Part shown: in pieces, positions 1 to 8,851 of the stretch
Position numbering within the stretch: the stretch's first letter is position 1
How the letters are laid out: every line of letters begins with the position of its first letter
From: Mycolicibacterium boenickei
Lineage (GTDB): Bacteria > Actinomycetota > Actinomycetes > Mycobacteriales > Mycobacteriaceae
Assembly: GCF_010731295.1 (NCBI RefSeq)
Contig: NZ_AP022579.1
Location: forward strand, 2,728,001-2,792,000
Length of the DNA stretch: 64,000 nt
Direction: 5' to 3'
Notes under the pieces: model-generated
Told to the model about the DNA's origin: nothing
The model's database searches: none
The model's input: the letters and a program-made list of their open reading frames with translations, nothing else
Program-made: the position numbers and the translations under genes

Positions 1-1560
1 GAACACCCTGCCGGTACCGTCACCCGCATCACCAGCGACGTGATCCACGACATGGCCGGCCACGACGGGGGACTGACGCTGCACCTCTACAGTCCGCCGG
101 CCACCAGCATGAGGGTGTTCGACCTCGATACCTCCGAGATGCTGGAGCTGGTCGGCAACTACGGCGCCTGGATCCCGGCCGGGGAACACCCGCGCATCCC
201 GTTCGCCCGGATAGCACCCGAAAAGCATGCGGCGCCGGTTATCTGGGTGGCCCACACCACGCATTACCGGGGTGGATCGGCCGAGTTCGCGGTGGCGGCC
301 GCGACGATGGCACGCGAGCTGGCGGCCGCCCATCCCGATGCCGAGATCAAGGTGTCGGGCCTGCACCACAAGGCGGACTTCGTCGCGGAACTCACCCGGA
401 TGACGGAAGCCGGCCGCGAGCTCGCCCAACTGCACCTCATCAGCCATTCCGGCATGTACGGACCGATGTTCGGGTCGACGGCCTGGCCCGAGCAACTCTC
501 GCCGCACGAATGGCGCTCGCTGACAATCCCTTTCACCGCCACCGGGCAGGCCTACTTCCACGCCTGCCGGACCGCGCGCTGGTTCGCCCCGTTCTTCGCC
601 AACGTGTTCGGCGTACCCACCTTCGGCAACCGCGACTACACCACGGTGTCGGCGCGCAAGGACCGGTTCTCCTGGGCGGGTCACCGGCCGGCGACCCGCA
701 CCGATCTGTACCTGATCGACGCGCCGGGCCGAAAGTCGCACGGGCCGTTGGGCAGCGTCCGCAAGTACCTGGGTGCCGCGGCGCAGCCACCGGTGCGCAG
801 CGTGCCCGACCCTGACGGACCCGAGGGCTCCTACGACCCGGTGGCCGACCTGTACGACCGCGCCTATGCCGACATCAGGGTGCGGGGCGCGGAGTGGCGG
901 TGGGTCGCCGAACGTGCAGCGCACCTTCGAGCCGACCTCGGGCGCGGGTTGCGGGTACTCGAAATCGGTTGTGGGACGGGCGCCTTGTTACGCGGCCTGG
1001 ACGACGACGGGGTCCTCGACTCCGGCGTCGGCGTGGATTGCTCCTCGGGCATGCTGGCCCGGGCGCGCAGTGGTGCCCGGCACCGGCCGCGGCTACGGTT
1101 CTCCCGCGTCGACGGCCCCAACCTGGATCTCCCCGACGCCAGTGTCGATGTGGTGATCTGCTTCCTGTCTTTCCGGTACCTGGACTGGGATCCGGTGATG
1201 GCCGAGATCCGCCGGGTGCTGGCCCCCGGTGGCCGGTTGTGGGTGGTCGACATGGTCGAGCATCCGATCCGGCTCCGTGAGCTCGCGGTGCTCACCCGAT
1301 CGGCCGTGGCGCATCTGTGGACCCGTCGGACCCGGCCACGGTTCGCCGCCGACCTGGCGGCGCTGACCAGCGACCCTGTCTGGCGGGAGATGCTGCGGCA
1401 CAACCCGATCCGGGCCGAGCACGAGTACCGTTGGTACTTCGCCAGCCGGTTCCCCGGCGCCCGGCTGAAGCTGCTCACCGCGACGCTGTCGCAGCGGGTG
1501 CTGGCTTTCGACTCCGGACCGCTGGCCAAGGGGCACACGGCCCCGCTCACCTACCCATGA
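1..1560 (+). CDS. Cysteine-dioxygenase-like / protease-like / SAM methyltransferase fusion (5' end outside window)
   Basis: The frame is open from base 1, so the gene begins upstream; 519 residues are visible. Visible residues 1-60 resemble the C-terminal end of a cysteine dioxygenase cupin (LHLYSPPATSM, compare HAYSPPLTAM in the gene at 59890). Residues about 60-235 look like a caspase/CHAT-type cysteine peptidase fold: a conserved-looking His149 in LISHSGMYG and Cys189 in YFHACRTA. This assignment is inference. Residues about 280-470 are a class I SAM-dependent methyltransferase with motif I VLEIGCGTG at about 319-327. The stop codon overlaps the next gene's start as ATGA, so the two are translationally coupled. 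A GTG at 40 could be used as a start, but it would cut the cupin. Methyltransferase is secure; the combined function is unknown. Confidence 0.75.
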   Translation, partial: EHPAGTVTRITSDVIHDMAGHDGGLTLHLYSPPATSMRVFDLDTSEMLELVGNYGAWIPAGEHPRIPFARIAPEKHAAPVIWVAHTTHYRGGSAEFAVAAATMARELAAAHPDAEIKVSGLHHKADFVAELTRMTEAGRELAQLHLISHSGMYGPMFGSTAWPEQLSPHEWRSLTIPFTATGQAYFHACRTARWFAPFFANVFGVPTFGNRDYTTVSARKDRFSWAGHRPATRTDLYLIDAPGRKSHGPLGSVRKYLGAAAQPPVRSVPDPDGPEGSYDPVADLYDRAYADIRVRGAEWRWVAERAAHLRADLGRGLRVLEIGCGTGALLRGLDDDGVLDSGVGVDCSSGMLARARSGARHRPRLRFSRVDGPNLDLPDASVDVVICFLSFRYLDWDPVMAEIRRVLAPGGRLWVVDMVEHPIRLRELAVLTRSAVAHLWTRRTRPRFAADLAALTSDPVWREMLRHNPIRAEHEYRWYFASRFPGARLKLLTATLSQRVLAFDSGPLAKGHTAPLTYP

Positions 1561-2315
1561 CGCCGCAGCCGTGCCTGGGCATCGTCGACTGGGGCATCGG
1601 CGGCATCGGGCTGGTGCGGGAACTGGACCGATGCGCGCCCGGACTGCCGGTGCTGTACTGGTCGGACGCCGGGGCGATGCCCTACGGCCGGATGCGCACC
1701 GCAGACCTCAGGGCCCGGCTCGCGGCGGTGATCGCGGAGCTCGCCGAGAGAGGCGCCACCGAGGTGGTGTTGGCCTGTAACGCGGCGAGCACCGTCGTCT
1801 CGACCCTGTCGCAAGCCCCGGTGCCGGTGGAAGGCATCATCGGACACGGCTTGGCGTCCGTTCCCGACGGCATCCGTGGCCCGGTCGGCGTCATCGGCGG
1901 CCGCCGCACCATCGCCAGCGGCTGCTACCGACGCGGGCTGTCCCGGCCCGGCCGGCAGGTGCTGTCGCGGGTGGCCCAACCGTTGTCGGCGCATATCGAG
2001 GCCGGCAGCGTCGGCTCACCCGGGTTCGTCGCAGACCTGTACCGCATCGTCGGCCCGTTGCAGCGGGCACAGGCCCTGGTGCTGGCGTGCACCCACTATC
2101 CCGCCGTCAGTGAGTGGTTCAACGCCGCGCTGCCCGGCGCCGTCCTGATCGACCCGGCGCAGCGGATGGCCGCCGCGATCGCCGAACGCCATCCCGCGTC
2201 CCGGACCGGGCCGGCCGCCGAGCGCGCCTATCTGACCAGCGGTGATGCCGAGAGTATGCGGCGCGGTGCGGCGGTGGCCTGGGGCGTGGAACTCCACGCC
2301 ACGAGAATCCATTGA
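1557..2315 (+). CDS. Aspartate/glutamate racemase family protein (MurI-like, altered active site)
   Basis: The 252-residue protein has the Asp/Glu racemase layout: D11 in GIVDWGIGG, MPYG at about 41-44, first catalytic Cys74 in LACNAAST and second Cys178 in LACTHYP. Cofactor-independent racemases of this family use the two cysteines to invert an amino-acid alpha carbon. Two positions that bind the substrate in MurI differ: the residue after D11 is Trp instead of Ser, and the residue after C74-N75 is Ala instead of Thr. That suggests a substrate other than glutamate, which is inference. The start overlaps the stop of the upstream fusion protein by four bases, so both probably serve one pathway. 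Cell-wall MurI is normally elsewhere in mycobacterial genomes. Confidence 0.8.
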   Translation: MTPQPCLGIVDWGIGGIGLVRELDRCAPGLPVLYWSDAGAMPYGRMRTADLRARLAAVIAELAERGATEVVLACNAASTVVSTLSQAPVPVEGIIGHGLASVPDGIRGPVGVIGGRRTIASGCYRRGLSRPGRQVLSRVAQPLSAHIEAGSVGSPGFVADLYRIVGPLQRAQALVLACTHYPAVSEWFNAALPGAVLIDPAQRMAAAIAERHPASRTGPAAERAYLTSGDAESMRRGAAVAWGVELHATRIH

Positions 2316-2350
2316 GAATTCCGCAAGGGCCGCTACGCATGCTCGACGCC

Positions 2351-2794
2351 ATGAGAACACACCGGCGTCACCTCCTCCCGTTCGTCACCGCCGCGGCGGC
2401 CCTCATCGCCCTCCCGGCAACCGCACACGCCTGCCCGTCGTCGACCAAGTTCGTCACCCCGTCAGGCAACATCTGGTGCCTGACGTCGAGGGGTTCGGAC
2501 AGTGCCAACGGCGTGGTCTGCGAGATCCGCGACCACACCTACACCGCCCCGCCCAAGCCGGAGGACTGCCATCTGGACTGGGGCGACCGCGTCAGCCTGA
2601 AGCCGGGAAGCGCGCCCGTGGTGCATTGCCACGGCGACACCATTTTCGACGCCGGAATGCCCACGCTGTCCTACGGTCAGACGCGTTGGGCCGGACCGAT
2701 CAAGTGCGAGGCGCAACCCTCAGGCGTCACCTGCACCGACACCCCCAGCGGGCATTTCTTCCGGATATCGCGCGAATCCCTCGAACTCGGCTAG
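2351..2794 (+). CDS. Secreted DUF6636-type protein
   Basis: A 147-residue exported protein with a signal peptide (basic MRTHRRH, hydrophobic core, cleavage near ATAHAC). The mature part has a FVTPSGNIWC segment and further cysteines, typical of small actinobacterial secreted DUF6636 proteins and compatible with disulfides. The start at 2351 was chosen because it places the Arg/His-rich n-region first; an in-frame ATG at 2339 is possible. It follows the racemase by 35 bases but looks functionally unrelated. Function unknown. Confidence 0.7.
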   Translation: MRTHRRHLLPFVTAAAALIALPATAHACPSSTKFVTPSGNIWCLTSRGSDSANGVVCEIRDHTYTAPPKPEDCHLDWGDRVSLKPGSAPVVHCHGDTIFDAGMPTLSYGQTRWAGPIKCEAQPSGVTCTDTPSGHFFRISRESLELG

Positions 2795-2872
2795 AGCTTG
2801 CCGAATCCCTTCCGAAGGACCACCGCTCCCCGCTAGCGTGACACAGACCGGGTCCGATGTAACGGGGGAACA

Positions 2873-4663
2873 ATGACGCGTGCTGCGGCGTGGGTTGGTG
2901 CTGGGGTTTTCGCTGCCGGGCTTTCGGCGGCCGTCCTCGCCGGGGCGGGAACGGCGACCGCCGATGAGGGTGGCGCGTCGAAGCCGGACACGAAGCCGTC
3001 GGCCACGCAGAACGACACCGCCCAGAAGCCTCAGCCCCGGAAAGCCCGGGCGGTGAAACCCCGGCCCAAGCCCGAGGTATCCGATCGCCCCGTGCGGCAG
3101 CTCGCCGATTCAGTTCGGACCAAGGCGCGCAGTGCCATTCGTGAGTCTGTCCGCGACGTTCGTGCCACGGTGCGCGAAGTCGGCGATACCGCCAAAGACG
3201 TGGTCGAGGACTCCGTCCCGCGCTTCACCGAGAAGGCCCCACCAGCCGCCGAAATCCGGGTCCGGCCCCCGATCAAGATCCGGTCGGCGTTGACGGCGTC
3301 AAAGCCGACCACTTCCGTGGAACTCACCCCCGAACCGGCCCCGTCCTCGCCGACCGCGGCGCAGCCGAACGACCCGGTCGAGGCGATCCACGACGTGATC
3401 CGCAGCCTGGGCGCACTGACGCTCAATCCCGAGCCGCAGAACTATCCCAAGCCGCTGTCGGTGATCACCGGCGCCGTGTTCGACACCGTCGCCGCCTTGG
3501 AACGTGCCGTAGGCGGCGACCCGGTGGTCCCACCGGGTCTGCGGGACAGCGTCGAGGTCAGCACCTCCACCCTGGTCATCTCCGAAGGCCATGAAGTCGA
3601 ATCCAATTGGTATTTCCCCACATCCGCCAATGGCGAGCCACCGACCCGATTGATCTACCTGCAGCACGGCTTCCTGGCCAATGGGCCGCTCTACAGCTAC
3701 ACCGCGTCCTATCTGGCTCAGACGACCAACAGCATCGTCGTCACCACCACGTTCACGTCGAACCCGTTCGAGGCCGACGGCATGTGGCTCGGCGGTGACA
3801 ACCTGCACGAGGCGGTCGCCCAGTTGTTCCTCGATCCCGACCGTACGGCCCTCAACGCCAGCATGGACACTGCGGAGCTGAAGGCCGGCCGTACCGAGAA
3901 CCTCGATGTGCCCATGCAGTTCGTACTCGTCGGGCACTCGCTGGGCGGCGGATTCGCGCCAGGGGTCGCCGGGTACTACGCCGAGGGTTTGACCCGCCGG
4001 CGCGATCAGGGTCTGGATGCGCCCAACGACCTTGCCGGCGTGGTGATCTACGACGCGGTGCCGATGGGCTCGATCATTCCCGACGCCATGGAACGGCTCG
4101 ACGAGCTCGAGACGAACGGGACGGCCGACCCGAGCGACGACGACCCCAATGACTACATCCCGATCTACGAGATCGGTGCGCCGCTGAACTTCCTCAACGT
4201 CTTCAGCGACGTCAACGACCAGCTCACCGATGCCCGGCCCGGACAGTTCACCGGCGTCATCCTCGAGGACGGCGTGCACATGGACCCGATGCAGGGCGGC
4301 AATCCGTTGATCCAGGCCGCCGCGTATCTCATTGCCGGGTTCCCGCAGCCGCAGAACCCGCTGGCTGTCCGTGAGCTGTCGGCCGGGTGGATCAACGACA
4401 TGTTCGACGAGAAGATCGATCCCACCACCGGGACATGCCACACCGATTGCGCCGGGCAGTACGGCGACGGCGACGACTCGTTCACCATCCCCACCGACAA
4501 GGGCGACGCCGTGGCGGTGTTGATCGGCACGCAAAAGTCCACTGATCTCACGTCATTGCACGCCATCAGCGTCACGGACTTCATCTCCGCGATCCCGTCC
4601 GGGGTACTCAACGGGCTACAGACCACCTGTGATCTGTTCACCGGGGACAGATGCTCGGTGTAG
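2873..4663 (+). CDS. Secreted alpha/beta hydrolase with Pro/Lys-rich N-terminal region
   Basis: A 596-residue protein that begins with a signal peptide (cleavage near TATADEG). A disordered Lys/Arg/Pro-rich linker covers about residues 30-165, and a hydrolase domain follows. The domain contains YLQHGFLANG (oxyanion region) and the nucleophile elbow VLVGHSLGGGF, which supplies the catalytic Ser. The C-terminal part carries Asp- and His-containing loops and a cysteine-rich end. The substrate is unknown; lipid or wax ester hydrolysis in the envelope is possible. The start ATG follows an aacggggga ribosome site. The basic linker may bind the cell wall, which is inference. Confidence 0.8.
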   Translation: MTRAAAWVGAGVFAAGLSAAVLAGAGTATADEGGASKPDTKPSATQNDTAQKPQPRKARAVKPRPKPEVSDRPVRQLADSVRTKARSAIRESVRDVRATVREVGDTAKDVVEDSVPRFTEKAPPAAEIRVRPPIKIRSALTASKPTTSVELTPEPAPSSPTAAQPNDPVEAIHDVIRSLGALTLNPEPQNYPKPLSVITGAVFDTVAALERAVGGDPVVPPGLRDSVEVSTSTLVISEGHEVESNWYFPTSANGEPPTRLIYLQHGFLANGPLYSYTASYLAQTTNSIVVTTTFTSNPFEADGMWLGGDNLHEAVAQLFLDPDRTALNASMDTAELKAGRTENLDVPMQFVLVGHSLGGGFAPGVAGYYAEGLTRRRDQGLDAPNDLAGVVIYDAVPMGSIIPDAMERLDELETNGTADPSDDDPNDYIPIYEIGAPLNFLNVFSDVNDQLTDARPGQFTGVILEDGVHMDPMQGGNPLIQAAAYLIAGFPQPQNPLAVRELSAGWINDMFDEKIDPTTGTCHTDCAGQYGDGDDSFTIPTDKGDAVAVLIGTQKSTDLTSLHAISVTDFISAIPSGVLNGLQTTCDLFTGDRCSV

Positions 4664-4717
4664 CTGACCTTCCGTAAGGACGGGTGTAGTGCCAGGCAAC
4701 GGACGTAGTGTTCAACC

Positions 4718-5863
4718 ATGACCGAGGCACTGCCCAAGACTGGTTTGGAATTGCGCTCGTTGGTGACACCCGACGGCACGCTTGAACTGTCGTTGCACGA
4801 CGTCGAGATACCCGCGCCGGGTGCCGACGAAGTCGTGGTCCGGGTCGAGGCGTCGCCGGTCAATCCATCGGACCTGGGCCTGCTGATTCCTGCCGCCGCT
4901 GACATGGCGGCCGCGACCGTCGCGGGCACGCCGGAGCGTCCCGTCGTCACCGCACCGCTGCGGGAAGGCGCCCTGGCCGGTATGGCCGCCCGCGTCGGCG
5001 ACTCGCTTCCGGTGGGCAACGAAGGTGCGGGCACGGTGGTGGCCGCGGGAACCTCACCGGCCGCGCAGGCCCTGCTGGGCAAAACGGTGGGGATCGCCGG
5101 CGGTGCGATGTACGCGCAGTACCGGGTGGTCAATGCCGCGGCTTGCCTGGTCCTGCCCGAGGGGGCCACGGCCAAGGACGGCGCCTCGTCGTTCGTCAAC
5201 CCGCTCACCTCGCTGGGCATGCTGGAAACCATGCGCGCCGAAGGACATTCGGCCCTGGTGCACACCGCCGCAGCGTCGAATCTCGGCCAGATGCTCGTCA
5301 AGGCGTGCCTTGCCGACGGAGTGCCACTGGTCAACATCGTCCGCAAGGCCGAACAGGAGGAGATCCTGCGCGGCCTCGGTGCGACGCACGTCTGCAACTC
5401 GGCATCCCCGACCTTCGAGGCGGACCTGGTCGAGGCGCTCAAGGCGACATCGGCCACGTTGGCCTTCGACGCCACCGGCGGCGGCACCCTGGCCAGCCAG
5501 ATCCTCAACGCCATGGAACAGGCGGCCAACGCGACCGCGACCCAGTACTCCCGCTACGGGTCTGCCGTGCACAAGCAGGTGTACATCTACGGCAGCCTCG
5601 ACACCAGCCCCACGGTGCTGACCAGAAACTTCGGAATGGCCTGGGGCGTGGGCGGTTGGCTGCTCACCCCGTTTCTCGCCGGGGCCGCTCCAGAGACCAT
5701 CGCCCGGCTGCGCGCCCGCGTCGCCGCCGAGCTCACCACGACATTCGCGAGTAATTACACCCAAGAGGTGTCGCTGCCCGGGCTGCTCAAACCCGAGGCG
5801 TTCAACAGCTACCTCAAGAAGGCGACCGGCGAGAAATACCTGGTGACCCCTCAGGCGACCTGA
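4718..5863 (+). CDS. Zinc-independent MDR-type alcohol dehydrogenase / quinone oxidoreductase-like protein
   Basis: A 381-residue medium-chain dehydrogenase/reductase. The N-terminal GroES-like half has SPVNPSDLGLL and GNEGAGTVV where zinc enzymes carry catalytic Cys and GHE ligands. The protein therefore looks like the zinc-free quinone oxidoreductase branch. The nucleotide-binding half has a degenerate Rossmann signature near ALVHTAAASNLGQM. An insertion after residue 65 separates the two halves of the catalytic domain. It would reduce an enone, quinone or aldehyde with NAD(P)H in the cytosol. It stands alone between two exported-protein genes. Confidence 0.8.
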   Translation: MTEALPKTGLELRSLVTPDGTLELSLHDVEIPAPGADEVVVRVEASPVNPSDLGLLIPAAADMAAATVAGTPERPVVTAPLREGALAGMAARVGDSLPVGNEGAGTVVAAGTSPAAQALLGKTVGIAGGAMYAQYRVVNAAACLVLPEGATAKDGASSFVNPLTSLGMLETMRAEGHSALVHTAAASNLGQMLVKACLADGVPLVNIVRKAEQEEILRGLGATHVCNSASPTFEADLVEALKATSATLAFDATGGGTLASQILNAMEQAANATATQYSRYGSAVHKQVYIYGSLDTSPTVLTRNFGMAWGVGGWLLTPFLAGAAPETIARLRARVAAELTTTFASNYTQEVSLPGLLKPEAFNSYLKKATGEKYLVTPQAT

Positions 5864-5987
5864 GCGCCGACCTGTTGGTCGAGCCCAGGGGGGCTCCGTA
5901 GCTGTCGATCCGATGCCTGCTCGCACGGTCGGCCGCGACATTCGTCAGCGCAGTTTCGGCCCGCAACGATTCGGCGCCGCGATTGAG

Positions 5988-6017
5988 TCAAAAACCACTG
6001 GTAAACAATGGTTTTGA
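5988..6017. promoter_or_regulatory. AT-rich inverted repeat between 4718 gene and 6146 gene
   Basis: TCAAAAACCA at 5988-5997 pairs with TGGTTTTGA at 6009-6017 across an 11-base centre, with one bulged A. It stands out in high-GC surroundings. It could be a weak terminator for the dehydrogenase gene or an operator; there is no U-tract. The rest of 5864-6145 shows no gene. Confidence 0.3.
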
Positions 6018-6145
6018 TCATCGCAGCAAATCGCTTCGGGCTGCGACGGTGCCGGAATGTGGGACCGGCGTCCCGGACCTGGGCATTCCGTCCCAGGATC
6101 TCAACATTTGCTGACGGGGCGTTGTATCGGTGTTACGTTCGGCAA

Positions 6146-6760
6146 ATGAACCCAAAGCTGATGAAACGCACAGGTGCGCTGGCTGCAGCTTTCGCCATTG
6201 CCGGGGCCGCTGCCGTCGCATGTTCGGATTCCCAGAAAGAAGGGGCCAAGGACGCACTGTCGAGCGCGACCAGCGCCGCCTCCTCCGCGGTCGATGCCGG
6301 AACGAGTGCGGCCAAGACCGGAGCGAGCTCTGCCTCGAGCGCGGTGTCGTCCGCCATGGCCGGCGCCCCGAGCACCATCAACGCGCCCGGTATCGGGGAG
6401 GTGACGCTGGACGGTCCGACTGCGGAGGCATTCACCAAGGCCGGCGGGGAGGCGAAGTTGGGTCTTCCGACGGCGCAACCGGAGAAGGTCGGCGACGGCA
6501 CGGTGCAGGCATTCGCCAACGGCACCATCTATTCGTCACCCTCGACCGGTGCGCATGTGGTGCAGGGTGAGATCTTGCGGGTCTACACCGCCAACGGCGG
6601 CCCAGCTGGTCAGCTGGGTTTCCCCACCGCCGACGAGGCCGAGACGGCCGGAGGTCCCGACGTCGCCAAGGGTGGGTGGATCAGCGAATTCCAGCACGGC
6701 ACCATCACGTGGCTGAACAACGGTGACGGCACCTTCGCCGAAACCGTGACGCCCAAGTAG
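6146..6760 (+). CDS. LGFP-repeat lipoprotein
   Basis: A 204-residue lipoprotein. Residues 1-26 form a signal peptide ending in a lipobox (AVAC, Cys lipidated). A Ser/Ala-rich, low-complexity stretch covers about 40-75. LGFP-type repeats follow (LGLPTAQP and LGFPTADE), separated by FANGTIYSSP and FQHGTITW. LGFP repeats occur in corynebacterial and mycobacterial cell-wall proteins and are thought to anchor proteins to the arabinogalactan layer. The start ATG at 6146 gives the signal peptide directly; the upstream in-frame extension is not coding-like. Confidence 0.85.
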   Translation: MNPKLMKRTGALAAAFAIAGAAAVACSDSQKEGAKDALSSATSAASSAVDAGTSAAKTGASSASSAVSSAMAGAPSTINAPGIGEVTLDGPTAEAFTKAGGEAKLGLPTAQPEKVGDGTVQAFANGTIYSSPSTGAHVVQGEILRVYTANGGPAGQLGFPTADEAETAGGPDVAKGGWISEFQHGTITWLNNGDGTFAETVTPK

Positions 6761-6900
6761 GTCGGCCGCCCCACCGGCGCACTCAGCAGATTGGGTGCGC
6801 CAGGTGGGCCCGTCGTTTGCTGCGCACTTGCCAGGGTGTGGATGCACAATCAGCGAGAACGCATCCACCTCTGACAGGACGGTCGACCTTCGTGCCCACC

Positions 6901-8826
6901 ATGTCCGCGGCCGCCGAAAGTTCACATGGCACCGCTCACGCCCTGCGCCCAGCGATCGTCATCGGTGCGCTGGGCGTCGTGTTCGGTGACATCGGCACCA
7001 GCCCCATCTACACCGTGCAGACGGTGTTCAACCCGGCCGATCCGCACCCAGTGCCGCTCAACGATGCCAACGTCTACGGGGTGGTGTCGTTGATCTTCTG
7101 GTCGGTGATGCTGATCGTCACCCTGACCTACGTCACTCTCGTGATGCGCGCCGACAATCATGGCGAGGGCGGCATCATGGCACTGATCACGCTGCTGCGC
7201 CGTGGCAGCGGAACCCGTGGCCGACGCACCACGATGCTCCTGGCCGCCCTCGGATTGTTCGGGGCGGCACTGTTCTTCGGTGACTCGATGATCACCCCGG
7301 CCATCTCGGTGCTGTCGGCCGTCGAGGGGCTCAAGGTCGTCGAACCCGGGCTCGAAGCGTGGGTGGTACCGATCACCGCGGTGATCATCGTCGGGCTGTT
7401 TCTCGTCCAACGCCAAGGCACCGCCGTGGTCGGCCGGTTCTTCGGGCCGGTGATGATCGCGTGGTTCACCGCCATCGGCGCGTGCGGGGTCGCCGGTATC
7501 GTCGCCAACCCCGGAATTCTGGCCGCACTCTCCCCGTCATACGCAATTGCGTTCTTGGCCGGGCACTTTCACATCGCGTTCTTCGCGCTCGCCGCGATCG
7601 TGCTCTCGGTGACCGGTGCCGAGGCGCTCTATGCCGACATGGGTCATTTCGGGCGCCGCGCCATCACCGTCGGGTGGTTGGGACTGGTGCTGCCGGCGTG
7701 CACGCTGAACTATTTCGGGCAGGGCGCCCTGATTCTGGCCGACGAGACGAAGTCGAGCGCACCGTTCTTCCTCCTCACCCCGGGCTGGGCGCAGATCCCG
7801 ATGGTGGTGCTGGCGACGGCGGCGACCGTCATCGCGTCGCAGGCGGTGATCACGGGCGCGTTCTCGGTGGTCTCGCAGGCCGTGCAGCTCGGATACCTGC
7901 CGCGCCTGCGCATCACCCACACCTCGGCGTCGACCATCGGCCAGATCTATGTGCCGTGGATCAACTGGATGTTGATGTTGTCGGTGCTGACGCTGGTGTT
8001 CGCCTTCGAATCGTCCGCAGCGCTCGCCTACGCATTCGGCATGGCGGTCGTCGGCACCATCACCATCACCACGGTGCTGTTCCTGTATCTGGCCCGGCAG
8101 CAGTGGCATTGGCCGCTGTGGGTGTTGGTGCTCGGCGGCGGGGCGTTGCTGACGGTCGACCTGCTGTTCTTCGCCGCCAACCTCACCAAACTCGTGCACG
8201 GCGCTTGGCTGCCGCTGGTCATCGCCGTCGCCGCCTTCATCGTGATGACCACGTGGCAGCGGGGCCGGACGTTGGTGACCGCGTCACGTCGTGAGATCGA
8301 AGGTCCGCTGCGGCCGTTCGTCAGCGAAATCGCCCGACAGCGGCCGACTTTGGCCCGGATACCGGGAACGGCGGTGTTTCTCAATCGCGGCGACGACACG
8401 GTGCCGCTGGCCATGCGCGCCAACGTCGAACACAATCGCGTCGTGCACGAACATGTGCTGATCGCTTCGGTGGAGACGGAACCCGTTCCGCGCGTGTCCG
8501 ATGTGAACCGCATATCGGTGGACGACCTCGGTTACCGCGACGACGGCATCCTGCATGTCACGATCCGCGCGGGCTACATGGAACGGCCGGATGTGCCGGC
8601 AGCGCTCACGCTGGTGCCCGCCGAGGAAACCGAAGGCGGCATCGACCTCGACGGTGCGTCGTACTTCCTGTCGCATCTCGACCTGGTTCCAGGCCCTGAA
8701 CGCAACATGGTTCCTTGGCGCAAGCGCCTTTTCATCGCCACCTCGCTCGTGACGGCTGACGCGGCAGGCTATTTCAACCTGCCTGCGGACCGCACCGTGA
8801 TCGTCGGGTCACGGATGGAGGTCTAG
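6901..8826 (+). CDS. kup: Potassium uptake transporter Kup
   Basis: A 641-residue Kup/HAK/KT potassium transporter. The first membrane segment has ALGVVFGDIGTSPIYT, the family signature. It is followed by YVTLVMRADNHGEGGIMAL, FFGDSMITPAISVLSA and SVTGAEALYADMGHFG. About twelve membrane helices end near residue 460, and a cytosolic C-terminal domain of about 180 residues follows. It imports K+ with protons across the inner membrane. ATG at 6901 was chosen; an in-frame GTG lies three codons upstream. No known riboswitch was recognised in the 140-base leader. Confidence 0.95.
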   Translation: MSAAAESSHGTAHALRPAIVIGALGVVFGDIGTSPIYTVQTVFNPADPHPVPLNDANVYGVVSLIFWSVMLIVTLTYVTLVMRADNHGEGGIMALITLLRRGSGTRGRRTTMLLAALGLFGAALFFGDSMITPAISVLSAVEGLKVVEPGLEAWVVPITAVIIVGLFLVQRQGTAVVGRFFGPVMIAWFTAIGACGVAGIVANPGILAALSPSYAIAFLAGHFHIAFFALAAIVLSVTGAEALYADMGHFGRRAITVGWLGLVLPACTLNYFGQGALILADETKSSAPFFLLTPGWAQIPMVVLATAATVIASQAVITGAFSVVSQAVQLGYLPRLRITHTSASTIGQIYVPWINWMLMLSVLTLVFAFESSAALAYAFGMAVVGTITITTVLFLYLARQQWHWPLWVLVLGGGALLTVDLLFFAANLTKLVHGAWLPLVIAVAAFIVMTTWQRGRTLVTASRREIEGPLRPFVSEIARQRPTLARIPGTAVFLNRGDDTVPLAMRANVEHNRVVHEHVLIASVETEPVPRVSDVNRISVDDLGYRDDGILHVTIRAGYMERPDVPAALTLVPAEETEGGIDLDGASYFLSHLDLVPGPERNMVPWRKRLFIATSLVTADAAGYFNLPADRTVIVGSRMEV

Positions 8827-8851
8827 CCGGGCGCTCGAGCGCTACCGGCGC

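Noticed and set aside
3299..4534. Long minus-strand open frame opposite the secreted hydrolase
   Set aside because: Codon pattern and domain evidence support the plus-strand gene only.
6761..6900. Riboswitch upstream of kup
   Set aside because: No c-di-AMP or other known riboswitch motif could be recognised.
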